DNA of 64,000 bases from Noviherbaspirillum autotrophicum (GTDB lineage: Bacteria > Pseudomonadota > Gammaproteobacteria > Burkholderiales > Burkholderiaceae_D): NCBI RefSeq assembly GCF_000818395.1, contig NZ_JWJG01000028.1, positions 546,853 to 610,852 of the forward strand. Direction: 5' to 3'. Positions 28,485 through 35,286 of the stretch are shown one piece after another (positions within the stretch are counted from its first letter, which is position 1; each line of letters opens with the position of its first letter). Below the pieces are notes generated by a model. The model saw only the letters and a list, made by a program, of their open reading frames with translations, searched no databases and had not been told where the DNA came from. The position numbers and the translations under genes were made by a program.

Positions 28485-29081
28485 GTGACAAAGTCGAAGC
28501 TGCCGCAATTGCTGGCCGAGATACGCTCTTGCCAGACCTGCGTCGCGCACCTGCCGCACGCACCGCGCCCGGTGGTCCAGGCGGGCGCGAATGCGAGGCT
28601 GTTAATTGTCGGGCAGGCGCCCGGCCGGCTGGTGCATGAAACCGGCATCCCCTGGAACGATCCGTCCGGCGACCGCCTGCGCGCATGGCTTGGCCTGGCG
28701 CCCGACGTGTTCTATGACGAACAGCGCGTGGCGATCGTGCCGACCGCGTTTTGCTATCCGGGCAAGGGCAAAAGCGGCGACTTGCCGCCGCGCGCGGAAT
28801 GCGCGCCCCTGTGGCATGCGCCGGTCATGGCGCAACTGCGCGACGTGCGCCTGACCCTGCTGATCGGGCGCTATGCGCAGCAATTCTATTTAAGAGAGAA
28901 TTGCAAGGCGACGCTGACCGAAACGGTCGCCGCCTATGAACAATATCTGCCGCAGTATTTCCCGCTGCCGCACCCGAGCCCGCGCAACCGCCTGTGGTTC
29001 AAGGCGAACGGCTGGTTCGAACGCGATGTGGTGCCGGCCCTGAAGAAGCTGGTCGCCGCGGCATTAACAGAGAAAGTGTGA
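28485..29081 (+). CDS. uracil-DNA glycosylase superfamily protein
   Basis: 198 residues from GTG 28485 (GCAGGAGTGG ribosome site). Superfamily motif A appears as LLIVGQAPGRLVHETGIPWND and motif B as LPHPSPRNRLWF. Cysteines at CQTC near the N-terminus and in TAFCYPGKGK/RAECAPLW may form an Fe-S or structural metal site as in the family 4/5 glycosylases, but the spacing differs. Removal of uracil from DNA is therefore a family-based guess. It shares one base with the YbaK gene. Confidence 0.8.
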   Translation: MTKSKLPQLLAEIRSCQTCVAHLPHAPRPVVQAGANARLLIVGQAPGRLVHETGIPWNDPSGDRLRAWLGLAPDVFYDEQRVAIVPTAFCYPGKGKSGDLPPRAECAPLWHAPVMAQLRDVRLTLLIGRYAQQFYLRENCKATLTETVAAYEQYLPQYFPLPHPSPRNRLWFKANGWFERDVVPALKKLVAAALTEKV

Positions 29082-29566
29082 TGAAGCTTCCAGAAACAGC
29101 ACAGCGCGTGGCCGACCTGCTGAAGGAACTGGGCCACGACAAGCCGGTCGTGATGCTGCCGGAAACCGGCAAGACCTCTGCCGAGGCGGCTGCCGGCCTC
29201 GGCTGCTCGGTGGCCGAAATTGCGAAATCGATCGTATTCCGCCGGCTGGCCGACGATGCGCCGGTGATGGTGGTCGCCAGCGGTGCCAACCGTGTCGATG
29301 AAGGCAAGGTGGCGGCCCTCGTCGGCGCGCTCGGACGCGCCGATGCCCGGTTCGTCAAGGAACGCATCGGTTATGCCATCGGCGGCGTGTGCCCGATCGG
29401 CCATGTGCAGCAGACGGTGATGCTGGTCGATGAAGATCTGCTCAGGTTCGACAGCGTGTGGGCGGCGGCCGGCCACCCGCACGCGGTATTCAACCTGACG
29501 CCGCGGCAGCTGCTGGCGCTGACCGGCGCGCCGGTGGCCGATGTCGCATTGCGCAGCGCTAACTGA
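29081..29566 (+). CDS. YbaK/EbsC-type aminoacyl-tRNA deacylase-like protein
   Basis: 161 residues from the ATG overlapping the preceding stop. The YbaK/ProX fold is recognised by CSVAEIAKSIVFRR (with the conserved Lys), MVVASGANRVDEGKVA and IGYAIGGVCPIGHV. Relatives hydrolyse mis-charged Cys-, Pro- or Ala-tRNA; the exact aminoacyl specificity here is not evident. Located in the small-gene tail of the cluster, with no apparent metabolic link. Confidence 0.9.
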   Translation: MKLPETAQRVADLLKELGHDKPVVMLPETGKTSAEAAAGLGCSVAEIAKSIVFRRLADDAPVMVVASGANRVDEGKVAALVGALGRADARFVKERIGYAIGGVCPIGHVQQTVMLVDEDLLRFDSVWAAAGHPHAVFNLTPRQLLALTGAPVADVALRSAN

Positions 29567-29585
29567 CCTTATCCTTGCCACACCG

Positions 29586-30014
29586 ATGAAACCGCCCCTT
29601 GTCCCCGGCATCACCTTCGAATGGACCTATGTCGTCCCCGAGCGCTCGACCGTGCCCAACCTGTACCACGACACCGCGTTTTGCCGCGACATGCCGGACG
29701 TGCTGGCGACCGGCTACATGGTCGGCATGATGGAGCTGGCCTGCGTGAACGGCATCATGCCCTATGTCGACTGGCCGCGCGAGCAGAGCCTGGGCGTGCA
29801 TGTGAGCTTTTCGCATCTGGCGCCGACGCCGCCCGGCATGACACTGACCATCAGGGGCGAAGTGACCGAAGTCGACGGCCGCCGCGTGACGTTCCGCGTC
29901 GAGGCGTGGGATGGCGTCGACAAGATCACCGAAGGCGTGCACGAGCGCATGATCATCGTGCCGGAAAAATTCAACGCCAAGGTGGCGCAGAAAAAGGCCA
30001 AGCGCGCGGCATGA
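29586..30014 (+). CDS. hotdog-fold thioesterase family protein
   Basis: 142 residues from ATG 29586. The pattern VPGITFEWTYVVPERSTVPNLY...ATGYMVGMMELACVNGIMPYVDW...SLGVHVSFSHLAPTPPGMTLTIRGEVTEVDGRRVTFRVEAWDG is the fluoroacetyl-CoA thioesterase-like (FlK-type) hotdog subgroup. It would hydrolyse a short acyl-CoA. It overlaps the DUF1289 gene by 4 bases. The substrate is unknown; an overflow thioesterase for the neighbouring acyl-CoA pathway is a guess. Confidence 0.85.
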   Translation: MKPPLVPGITFEWTYVVPERSTVPNLYHDTAFCRDMPDVLATGYMVGMMELACVNGIMPYVDWPREQSLGVHVSFSHLAPTPPGMTLTIRGEVTEVDGRRVTFRVEAWDGVDKITEGVHERMIIVPEKFNAKVAQKKAKRAA

Positions 30015-30226
30015 GCATCGACTTTGATCCGGCGGCCGACAGCGGCAGCGTGCCTTCGCCCTGCATCAACGTGTGCCGCATGAATGCGCAAACGGGCCTG
30101 TGCGAAGGATGCTTTCGCACCCTCGACGAGATTGCGCGGTGGGGCACGGCAAGCAACGCGTACAAGCGCTCCGTGTGGGGCGAGATCAAGAGGCGGCAGG
30201 AGAGCCTGTTTGACGCCGGAATGTGA
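30011..30226 (+). CDS. DUF1289 family small cysteine-rich protein
   Basis: 71 residues, starting in the ATGA overlap with the thioesterase gene. The four cysteines of DUF1289 are present (SPCINVCRMNAQTGLCEGCFRTLDEIARW), suggesting a small Zn or Fe-S knuckle. Its function is not known. The rest of the chain is basic (YKRSVWGEIKRRQE). Confidence 0.88.
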   Translation: MSIDFDPAADSGSVPSPCINVCRMNAQTGLCEGCFRTLDEIARWGTASNAYKRSVWGEIKRRQESLFDAGM

Positions 30227-30302
30227 GCCTGACGTGCGGCGGCAATTGCGCAATAATGGCGGACAGGCGTCACTCCTGGCGCCACGCGTACATCGCAAAG
30301 AC

Positions 30303-30752
30303 ATGAAATTTGAATTCTACAAGCCGGAAAAAACCGTCACCGGCCCGGCCTACAGCCCGTGGTTCAAGCTGGTCGCCACCGTGCTGACCGCACTGCTGGC
30401 ATTCTATGGGCTCCACATCGCGCTGAGTTTCCCGCTGATGCAGTACAGCTTCGGCGTGAAAGCCTTGCTGCTTTGCGCGGCGCTGATGCTGGGCGTGAGC
30501 TATTACTGGTTCCTGCGCTCGACCATCACCGTCGACGCCACCGGCATCACGCAGACCTGGATGTACAACCGCCACGTTGAATGGCGCGACGTTCGCAGCG
30601 CGAAGATGATCGGCATTCCCTACGCGGGTTGGCTATTCCCGCCGCGGCTGATCGTGCGCACCGGGAATGCATTCATGACCTTCAACGGCGGCTCGCAGGC
30701 GGTACTGGTCGAGTTCGCCAAGATTTCGCTGGCTTACCAGATGAAAAAATGA
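30303..30752 (+). CDS. two-helix membrane protein with PH-like C-terminal region, unknown function
   Basis: 149 residues. Two membrane segments (about 22-45 and 53-70, separated by a short loop) precede a soluble beta-rich part, STITVDATGITQTWMYNRHVEWRDVRSAKMIGI...LIVRTGNAFMTFNGGS, that resembles bacterial PH-like domains. I do not recognise a named family with certainty. It overlaps the next gene by 4 bases (ATGA), so it is probably co-translated with the metallo-hydrolase. Confidence 0.75.
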   Translation: MKFEFYKPEKTVTGPAYSPWFKLVATVLTALLAFYGLHIALSFPLMQYSFGVKALLLCAALMLGVSYYWFLRSTITVDATGITQTWMYNRHVEWRDVRSAKMIGIPYAGWLFPPRLIVRTGNAFMTFNGGSQAVLVEFAKISLAYQMKK

Positions 30753-31657
30753 AGCTTCCTGCATCGATGCATGTGTTCCAGCGCGGCTGGCTGTCGTCCA
30801 ACAATATCCTGTTTGCCGGCGGCGGCGAGACGGCGCTGATCGACAGCGGCTATGTCACGCATGTGCCGCAGACGGTGGCGCTGGTGTCGCATGCATTGCA
30901 GGGCCGGCCGCTCGACCGCTTGATCAACACCCACCTGCATTCCGACCACTGCGGCGGCAATGCGGCGCTGCAGGGCGCGTTCGGCTGCCGCACCTGGATC
31001 CCCGCCGCCGAAGCGGACAAGGTGCGCGCCTGGAACGAGGATGCGCTGACTTTTGCGGCGACCGGGCAGTCCTGCGCGCGCTTCGGCTTCGACGATACCC
31101 TCGCGCCGGGCGATGTGCTGGCGCTTGGCGGCATGAGCTGGCAGGTGCTGGGCGCGCCGGGGCACGACCCGCATTCGCTGATTTTTTATTGCCCTGAAGA
31201 GCGCATCCTGATTTCCGCCGACGCCTTGTGGGAGAACGGCTTCGGCGTGGTGTTTCCGGAACTCGAAGGCGAGTCCGGGTTTGCCGAGGTGCGCGCGACG
31301 CTGGAACTGATCGCGTCGCTCGACGTGCGGCTGGTGATTCCGGGACATGGGGCGCCGTTTTCCGACGTGGACAAGGCGCTGCAAACGGCGTTTTCGCGTA
31401 TCGATTATTTCATGGCGGACCCGGTGCGCAATGCGCAGAATGCGCTCAAGGTGCTGCTGAAGTTCTTGCTGCTGGAGCGCCAGAGCATGACGCTTGCCGA
31501 AGTCGAGGCGCTGCTGGCGCGGATGCCCTTGTCGGTGGAGGCGAACCGACGGTATCTGAACATGTCGGCGCCGCAGCTCGCGCAGTGGGCGGTTGCCCAG
31601 CTGGTAAAGGCGGGGGCCGCCGAGGCGAGCGGGGGAATGTTAAGGAATCGCGAGTGA
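30749..31657 (+). CDS. metallo-beta-lactamase-fold hydrolase
   Basis: 302 residues. The metal motif NTHLHSDHCGGNAAL (HxHxDH) lies at about residue 57, followed by GAPGHDPHSLIFY and LVIPGHGAPFSDVD, which supply the remaining ligands. The C-terminal ~80 residues (helical, with LLARMPLSVEANRRYLNM) form an added domain. It is a glyoxalase II/LACTB2-like enzyme of unknown substrate, and only a distant relative of the one at 5801. It closes the long rightward run of genes. Confidence 0.87.
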   Translation: MKLPASMHVFQRGWLSSNNILFAGGGETALIDSGYVTHVPQTVALVSHALQGRPLDRLINTHLHSDHCGGNAALQGAFGCRTWIPAAEADKVRAWNEDALTFAATGQSCARFGFDDTLAPGDVLALGGMSWQVLGAPGHDPHSLIFYCPEERILISADALWENGFGVVFPELEGESGFAEVRATLELIASLDVRLVIPGHGAPFSDVDKALQTAFSRIDYFMADPVRNAQNALKVLLKFLLLERQSMTLAEVEALLARMPLSVEANRRYLNMSAPQLAQWAVAQLVKAGAAEASGGMLRNRE

Positions 31658-31681
31658 ATCTCGCGTAGCGTTGTTCAATCG

Positions 31682-31740
31682 CCTTCCCCGGTAATTCGAC
31701 GCCCTTCGTCGACGGCATTCCCTCCCTCTCAGGGGGAAGG
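31682..31740. repeat. nested inverted repeat between convergent genes
   Basis: Outer arms CCTTCCCC (31682-31689) and GGGGAAGG (31733-31740) enclose an inner stem TCGAC/GTCGA (31696-31700, 31708-31712). It lies between the convergent ends of the metallo-hydrolase and crotonase genes, so may serve as a bidirectional 3'-end signal. The outer arms match the hairpin at 24523. Confidence 0.6.
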
Positions 31741-31768
31741 ATGTGCGTCCCCGTTTTTCGTTTTGTTC

Positions 31769-32632
31769 TTACTTCAACTCGTACTTCGCCTGCGCGAACG
31801 ATTGCAGCGCCGGCAGATCGTCGAATTGCGGCGAGCGTCCCTGCTGCTTGGCTATGAACGATTCCAGCAGGTTGCTGCTTTGCCAGAGGCCGGACTGCAG
31901 CCAGCCCATCTGCTGCAGCGCGTCGTGTGTCGAATGGTCGCGCGCGTAATGGATCGCCTGCTTGCTGCCCCAGATCGCCACCGGCGGCTTTTCGGCGATT
32001 TCGCGCGCCATCTTCATCGCCGCTTCCAGCATCGCTTCCTGCGTCTCGAACACCTCGTTGACCAAGCCGACAGCGAGCGCCCGCTGCGCCGGCAGGCGCC
32101 GCCCGGTATAGGCCATCTCATGCACGATGCCCTCCGGGATCAGCTTCGGCAGGCGCTGCAGCGTGCCCATGTCGGCGGTCATGCCGATGTTGATTTCCTG
32201 GATGCAGAAGAAAGCGTCGGCGACAGCCAGACGGATGTCGCACGCGCAGACCATGTCCAGGCCGCCGCCGATGCAGCCGCCCTGGATCGCGGCGATGACC
32301 GGCATGCGCAGCTGCTCGATCAGGTTGAATGTCTGCTGCATGTCGCTGATGAGGGACGCGATGCTGGCGCGCCCGCCGGCCGATTTCTCATCGAGCGAGA
32401 TGCCGGATTCCGGCCCGCCGGCGAACACGTCGAGCGCCATGCCGGCGGTGAAGTGCTTGCCGGTCGACGAAATCACCAGCGCGCGTGCCGAGGGAACGCG
32501 TTGCAGCGCCTGCAGCACTTCGGTCAGCTCGCGCCACAGCACCGGCTGCATCGTGTTGAACGCGGCGGGGCGGTTGAGGACCAGATGGGCGACTTTGGCG
32601 GTGATGCTGAAGTTGATGCATTGATATGTCAT
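31769..32632 (-). CDS. enoyl-CoA hydratase/isomerase family, dienoyl-CoA isomerase-like
   Basis: 287 residues. Crotonase fold with oxyanion-hole segments SSTGKHFTAGMALD and GGCIGGGLDMVCACDIR. The acidic residues Asp126, Glu146 and Asp154 have the same spacing (20 and 8) as the catalytic trio of eukaryotic delta3,5-delta2,4-dienoyl-CoA isomerase (ECH1), and EINIGMTADMGTLQRLPKLI closely follows that enzyme. It may therefore rearrange 3,5-dienoyl-CoAs in unsaturated fatty acid oxidation. Downstream of and co-directional with the TetR gene (16 bases apart), so probably co-transcribed. Confidence 0.88.
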   Translation of the reverse strand: MTYQCINFSITAKVAHLVLNRPAAFNTMQPVLWRELTEVLQALQRVPSARALVISSTGKHFTAGMALDVFAGGPESGISLDEKSAGGRASIASLISDMQQTFNLIEQLRMPVIAAIQGGCIGGGLDMVCACDIRLAVADAFFCIQEINIGMTADMGTLQRLPKLIPEGIVHEMAYTGRRLPAQRALAVGLVNEVFETQEAMLEAAMKMAREIAEKPPVAIWGSKQAIHYARDHSTHDALQQMGWLQSGLWQSSNLLESFIAKQQGRSPQFDDLPALQSFAQAKYELK

Positions 32633-32648
32633 GGCTAGCCTCCTTGTT

Positions 32649-33314
32649 CTAGTGTTGTTGGAGTGATTCGTTGCGCGGCATCTGCAGCGAGCGCAGCACT
32701 GCGTCGACCGCCGCCTCGAACAGTTCGTCCGCGCGTTCGGTCTTCAGGTAATAGCCTTTGAGCTCCAGGCTGACCGCGCCGTGCATCGCGGCCCACAACA
32801 GGCGCGCGGCGGCGGTCGGGTTCGACGGCGGCAGCGCGCCGCGCTTCATGCAGGCGTCGAACGCGTCGATCAGGACCTCGAACGATTCCCATGCCTTCTT
32901 GCGCGACTCGACGGGCGGCACGAAGCCGGCAATCGCATCGCCGAACATCACCATGTAATAGCTCGGATTGTGCTTGGCGTATTGATGGTAGACGCGCGCA
33001 TGCAGCCGCAGCGACGCCAGCCCATCCTTGTCGTTCTTGCCGTTCGCCTGTTCCGATGCGACCCGGAATTCCTCCTTCAGGCGCGCAAAGCCCTCCAGGT
33101 ACAGTTCGTTGGACAGGCCATCCTTGCCGCCGAAAAAGGAATACAGCAGCGTGGTCGAGCAGTTGACCGCATCCGCCACGCGCCGCACCGTCAGCGCCGA
33201 CGGGCCTTCCTCGGTCAAGAGGCGGGTGGCGGCGTCCAGCATGCCCTGGCGCAGCGACTGGCGCAGGTCTTCCTGCGCCTGCCGAAAGTCGATCGGTGAC
33301 TTCTTGGGTTTCAT
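32649..33314 (-). CDS. TetR-family regulator
   Basis: 221 residues from ATG 33314; upstream in-frame extension would read through the promoter region. The N-terminal HTH is GMLDAATRLLTEEGPSALTVRRVADAVNCSTTLLYSFFGGKDGL. The ligand-binding C-terminal part is helical and contains the WxxxHG-type segment LLWAAMHGAVSLEL typical of fatty-acid-responsive or unclassified TetR proteins. It is divergent from the flavoenzyme gene and upstream of the crotonase gene. A 7-bp inverted repeat in the shared spacer is its likely operator. Confidence 0.9.
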   Translation of the reverse strand: MKPKKSPIDFRQAQEDLRQSLRQGMLDAATRLLTEEGPSALTVRRVADAVNCSTTLLYSFFGGKDGLSNELYLEGFARLKEEFRVASEQANGKNDKDGLASLRLHARVYHQYAKHNPSYYMVMFGDAIAGFVPPVESRKKAWESFEVLIDAFDACMKRGALPPSNPTAAARLLWAAMHGAVSLELKGYYLKTERADELFEAAVDAVLRSLQMPRNESLQQH

Positions 33315-33336
33315 CGAAAAAGGTTCAAAAAAGCGA

Positions 33337-33378
33337 TTGACAAAAACATTGTTTTTTCTGGTAACATCATAACCAGAA
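33337..33378. promoter_or_regulatory. divergent promoter region with TTCTGGT-N9-ACCAGAA
   Basis: Perfect 7-bp arms (33356-33362 and 33372-33378) stand between the divergent TetR and flavoenzyme genes. On the plus strand a TTGACA box (33337-33342) precedes the first arm and the stretch is markedly AT-rich (TATAAAAAAA after 33379). This is the natural place for TetR-family binding. The repeat is seen; binding and promoter calls are inferred. Confidence 0.6.
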
Positions 33379-33481
33379 TATAAAAAAACGCAACCGGAAA
33401 AGCCGGTGGCAGAGTAAAAAAATCGCAACGGGCGCTATCGGAAAAAGCCTGATTTGCGTTCCGCTAACCAAAGGAGTCAAC

Positions 33482-34453
33482 ATGACAAGCAATCGTTTGC
33501 CCGCCGCGCTGCAGAACCTGTCCCTGCCGGTGATCGGCTCGCCGCTGTTCATCGCCAGCGGCCCGGCGCTGGTCAAGGCGCAATGCAAGGCCGGCATCGT
33601 CGGCTCGTTCCCGGCCTTGAATGCCCGCCCGGCCGAGCTGCTCGATACCTGGCTGACCGATATCCAGTCCGAGCTGGCTGCCTACAAGGAGGCCAATCCG
33701 GGCGCCCAGGTCGGCCCGATCGCGGTCAACCAGATCGTGCACCAGTCCAATGATCGTCTCGCGCATGATGTCGAAGTGTGCGTCAAGCACCAGGTGCCGA
33801 TCATCATTTCCAGCCTGCGCGCGCCGCCCAAGGAAATGCTCGACGCCATCCACAGCTACGGCGGCATCGTGCTGCATGACGTGATCTCGATACGTCATGC
33901 GCAGAAGGCGCTGGAAGCGGGGGTCGACGGCCTGATCCTGGTGGCCGCCGGCGCCGGCGGGCATGCCGGCACGCTGTCGCCGTTCGCGCTGGTGGGCGAA
34001 GTGCGCAAGTTCTTCAATGGCCCGATCGCGCTGTCCGGTTCGATCGCCAGCGGCGACGCCATTCTCGCGGCGCAGGCGATGGGCGCCGATTTCGCCTACA
34101 TCGGCTCGCGCTGGCTGGCGACCAAGGAATCGAATGTCGACGACGCCTACCGCCAGGCCATCGTCGAGTCGTCCGCGGCCGACATCGTGTACACCAATCT
34201 GTTTACTGGCGTGCACGGCAACTATCTGAAGAAATCGATCATGGCCGCCGGCCTCGATCCGGACAACCTGCCGGAAGCCGACAAGTCGAAGATGAATTTC
34301 GGCTCCGGTGGCGGAAGCAAGGCCAAGGCATGGCGCGACATCTGGGGCGCGGGGCAGGGCGTGGGCCTGATGGACGATGTGCCGAGCGTGGCGGAAGTGG
34401 TGGAGCGCCTGAAGGCGGAGTACGCGGCGGCGAGAAAGCGCCTGGCGCTGTAA
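33482..34453 (+). CDS. nitronate monooxygenase / NAD(P)H-dependent flavin oxidoreductase
   Basis: 323-residue FMN-binding TIM barrel of the 2-nitropropane dioxygenase-like family. Start PVIGSPLFIASGPALVKAQCKAGIVGSFPAL is typical; the phosphate-binding and active-site region is LVAAGAGGHAGTLSPFALVGEVRKFF, followed by GPIALSGSIASGDAILAAQAMGADFAYIGSRWLAT. The C-terminal GSGGGSKAKAWRDIWGAGQGVGLM is a variant of the usual ending. RBS AAAGGAGTCAAC. It diverges from the TetR gene, which probably controls it. Nitronate oxidation or an enoyl reductase-like reaction are both possible. Confidence 0.88.
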   Translation: MTSNRLPAALQNLSLPVIGSPLFIASGPALVKAQCKAGIVGSFPALNARPAELLDTWLTDIQSELAAYKEANPGAQVGPIAVNQIVHQSNDRLAHDVEVCVKHQVPIIISSLRAPPKEMLDAIHSYGGIVLHDVISIRHAQKALEAGVDGLILVAAGAGGHAGTLSPFALVGEVRKFFNGPIALSGSIASGDAILAAQAMGADFAYIGSRWLATKESNVDDAYRQAIVESSAADIVYTNLFTGVHGNYLKKSIMAAGLDPDNLPEADKSKMNFGSGGGSKAKAWRDIWGAGQGVGLMDDVPSVAEVVERLKAEYAAARKRLAL

Positions 34454-34464
34454 TCAGGGATTTG

Positions 34465-34493
34465 CCGTGGCGTGCGCTCTCCGCGCGCCACGG
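34465..34493. terminator. 12-bp hairpin between convergent genes
   Basis: CCGTGGCGTGCG pairs with CGCGCGCCACGG (one G-T wobble in RNA) around a 5-base loop, between the flavoenzyme stop and the convergent hpt stop. No strong T-run follows, so it is a probable but weak bidirectional 3'-end structure. Confidence 0.45.
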
Positions 34494-34548
34494 TGCTCTT
34501 GCGGCAGTGTTTCCGGCGCGCCCCGGGGGAGGGCTGCCGGCGTCACGT

Positions 34549-35136
34549 TCACTCCTTGTCCGCGGTCTTGATGGCCCAGATCCCGGGCAGGTTGCGCCAG
34601 TAGCCGTAGGCATCCATTCCGTAGCCGACCACGAACTTGTTGGGCAGGGTCAGGCCGACGTAATCGGCGGTGATCGGCTTTTTCTTGCCGATGTCCTTGT
34701 CGGCAAATACCGCCACCACCACGTCGGCGGCGCCCATTTCGAGCAGCCGCTCCTTGACGTGCGCCAGCGTCTCGCCCTCGTCGAGGATATCGTCGAGCAC
34801 GACCACCGTGCGGCCCTGCACGTTCGAGCGCGGGATCACTTTCCATTCGATCTTGCCGCCCTGGTCCATGCTGCCGTAGCGCGTCACATGCATGTAATCG
34901 AATTCGAGCGGAAAGTGCAGGCGCGTCAGCAGCTGGCCGCAAAACACGACCGCGCCGCCCATCACGCCCAGCACCAGCGGGAAGGCTTCGCCATCGTCGA
35001 CGTTGAAGCGCTGGTTGAGCTGTTGCGCCACCTTGTCGACGGCCTGCTGCACGGCCGCCTCATCGAAAATCAGTTCGGCGTCGGCCAGCAGCGCGCGCGC
35101 TTTGTTGCGGTGGAATTCGGAATCGAAAAATGACAT
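34549..35136 (-). CDS. hpt: hypoxanthine-guanine phosphoribosyltransferase
   Basis: Purine salvage enzyme converting hypoxanthine or guanine plus PRPP to IMP or GMP. 195 residues from ATG 35136. The PRPP-binding motif VVVLDDILDEGETL is intact; VLGVMGGAVVFCGQLL and FVVGYGMDAYGYWRNLPGIWAI (the latter binding the purine) are typical. It lies alone between a convergent gene and the c-di-GMP enzyme gene, with 150 bases before that gene's stop. Confidence 0.94.
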   Translation of the reverse strand: MSFFDSEFHRNKARALLADAELIFDEAAVQQAVDKVAQQLNQRFNVDDGEAFPLVLGVMGGAVVFCGQLLTRLHFPLEFDYMHVTRYGSMDQGGKIEWKVIPRSNVQGRTVVVLDDILDEGETLAHVKERLLEMGAADVVVAVFADKDIGKKKPITADYVGLTLPNKFVVGYGMDAYGYWRNLPGIWAIKTADKE

Positions 35137-35286
35137 GGTGCTAAGCCTCGATGCAAGAGTATTCAATGTGTAACATGTTGTTACCCGGCATCGTACCCCA
35201 GGTTGAATCGTCGCCACAAATGCCGGGCGAGGCCATTGCGCAACAGTGGCGCCGCGCGGCCGCCGATTCCGTAGTCAAAATGCAAA

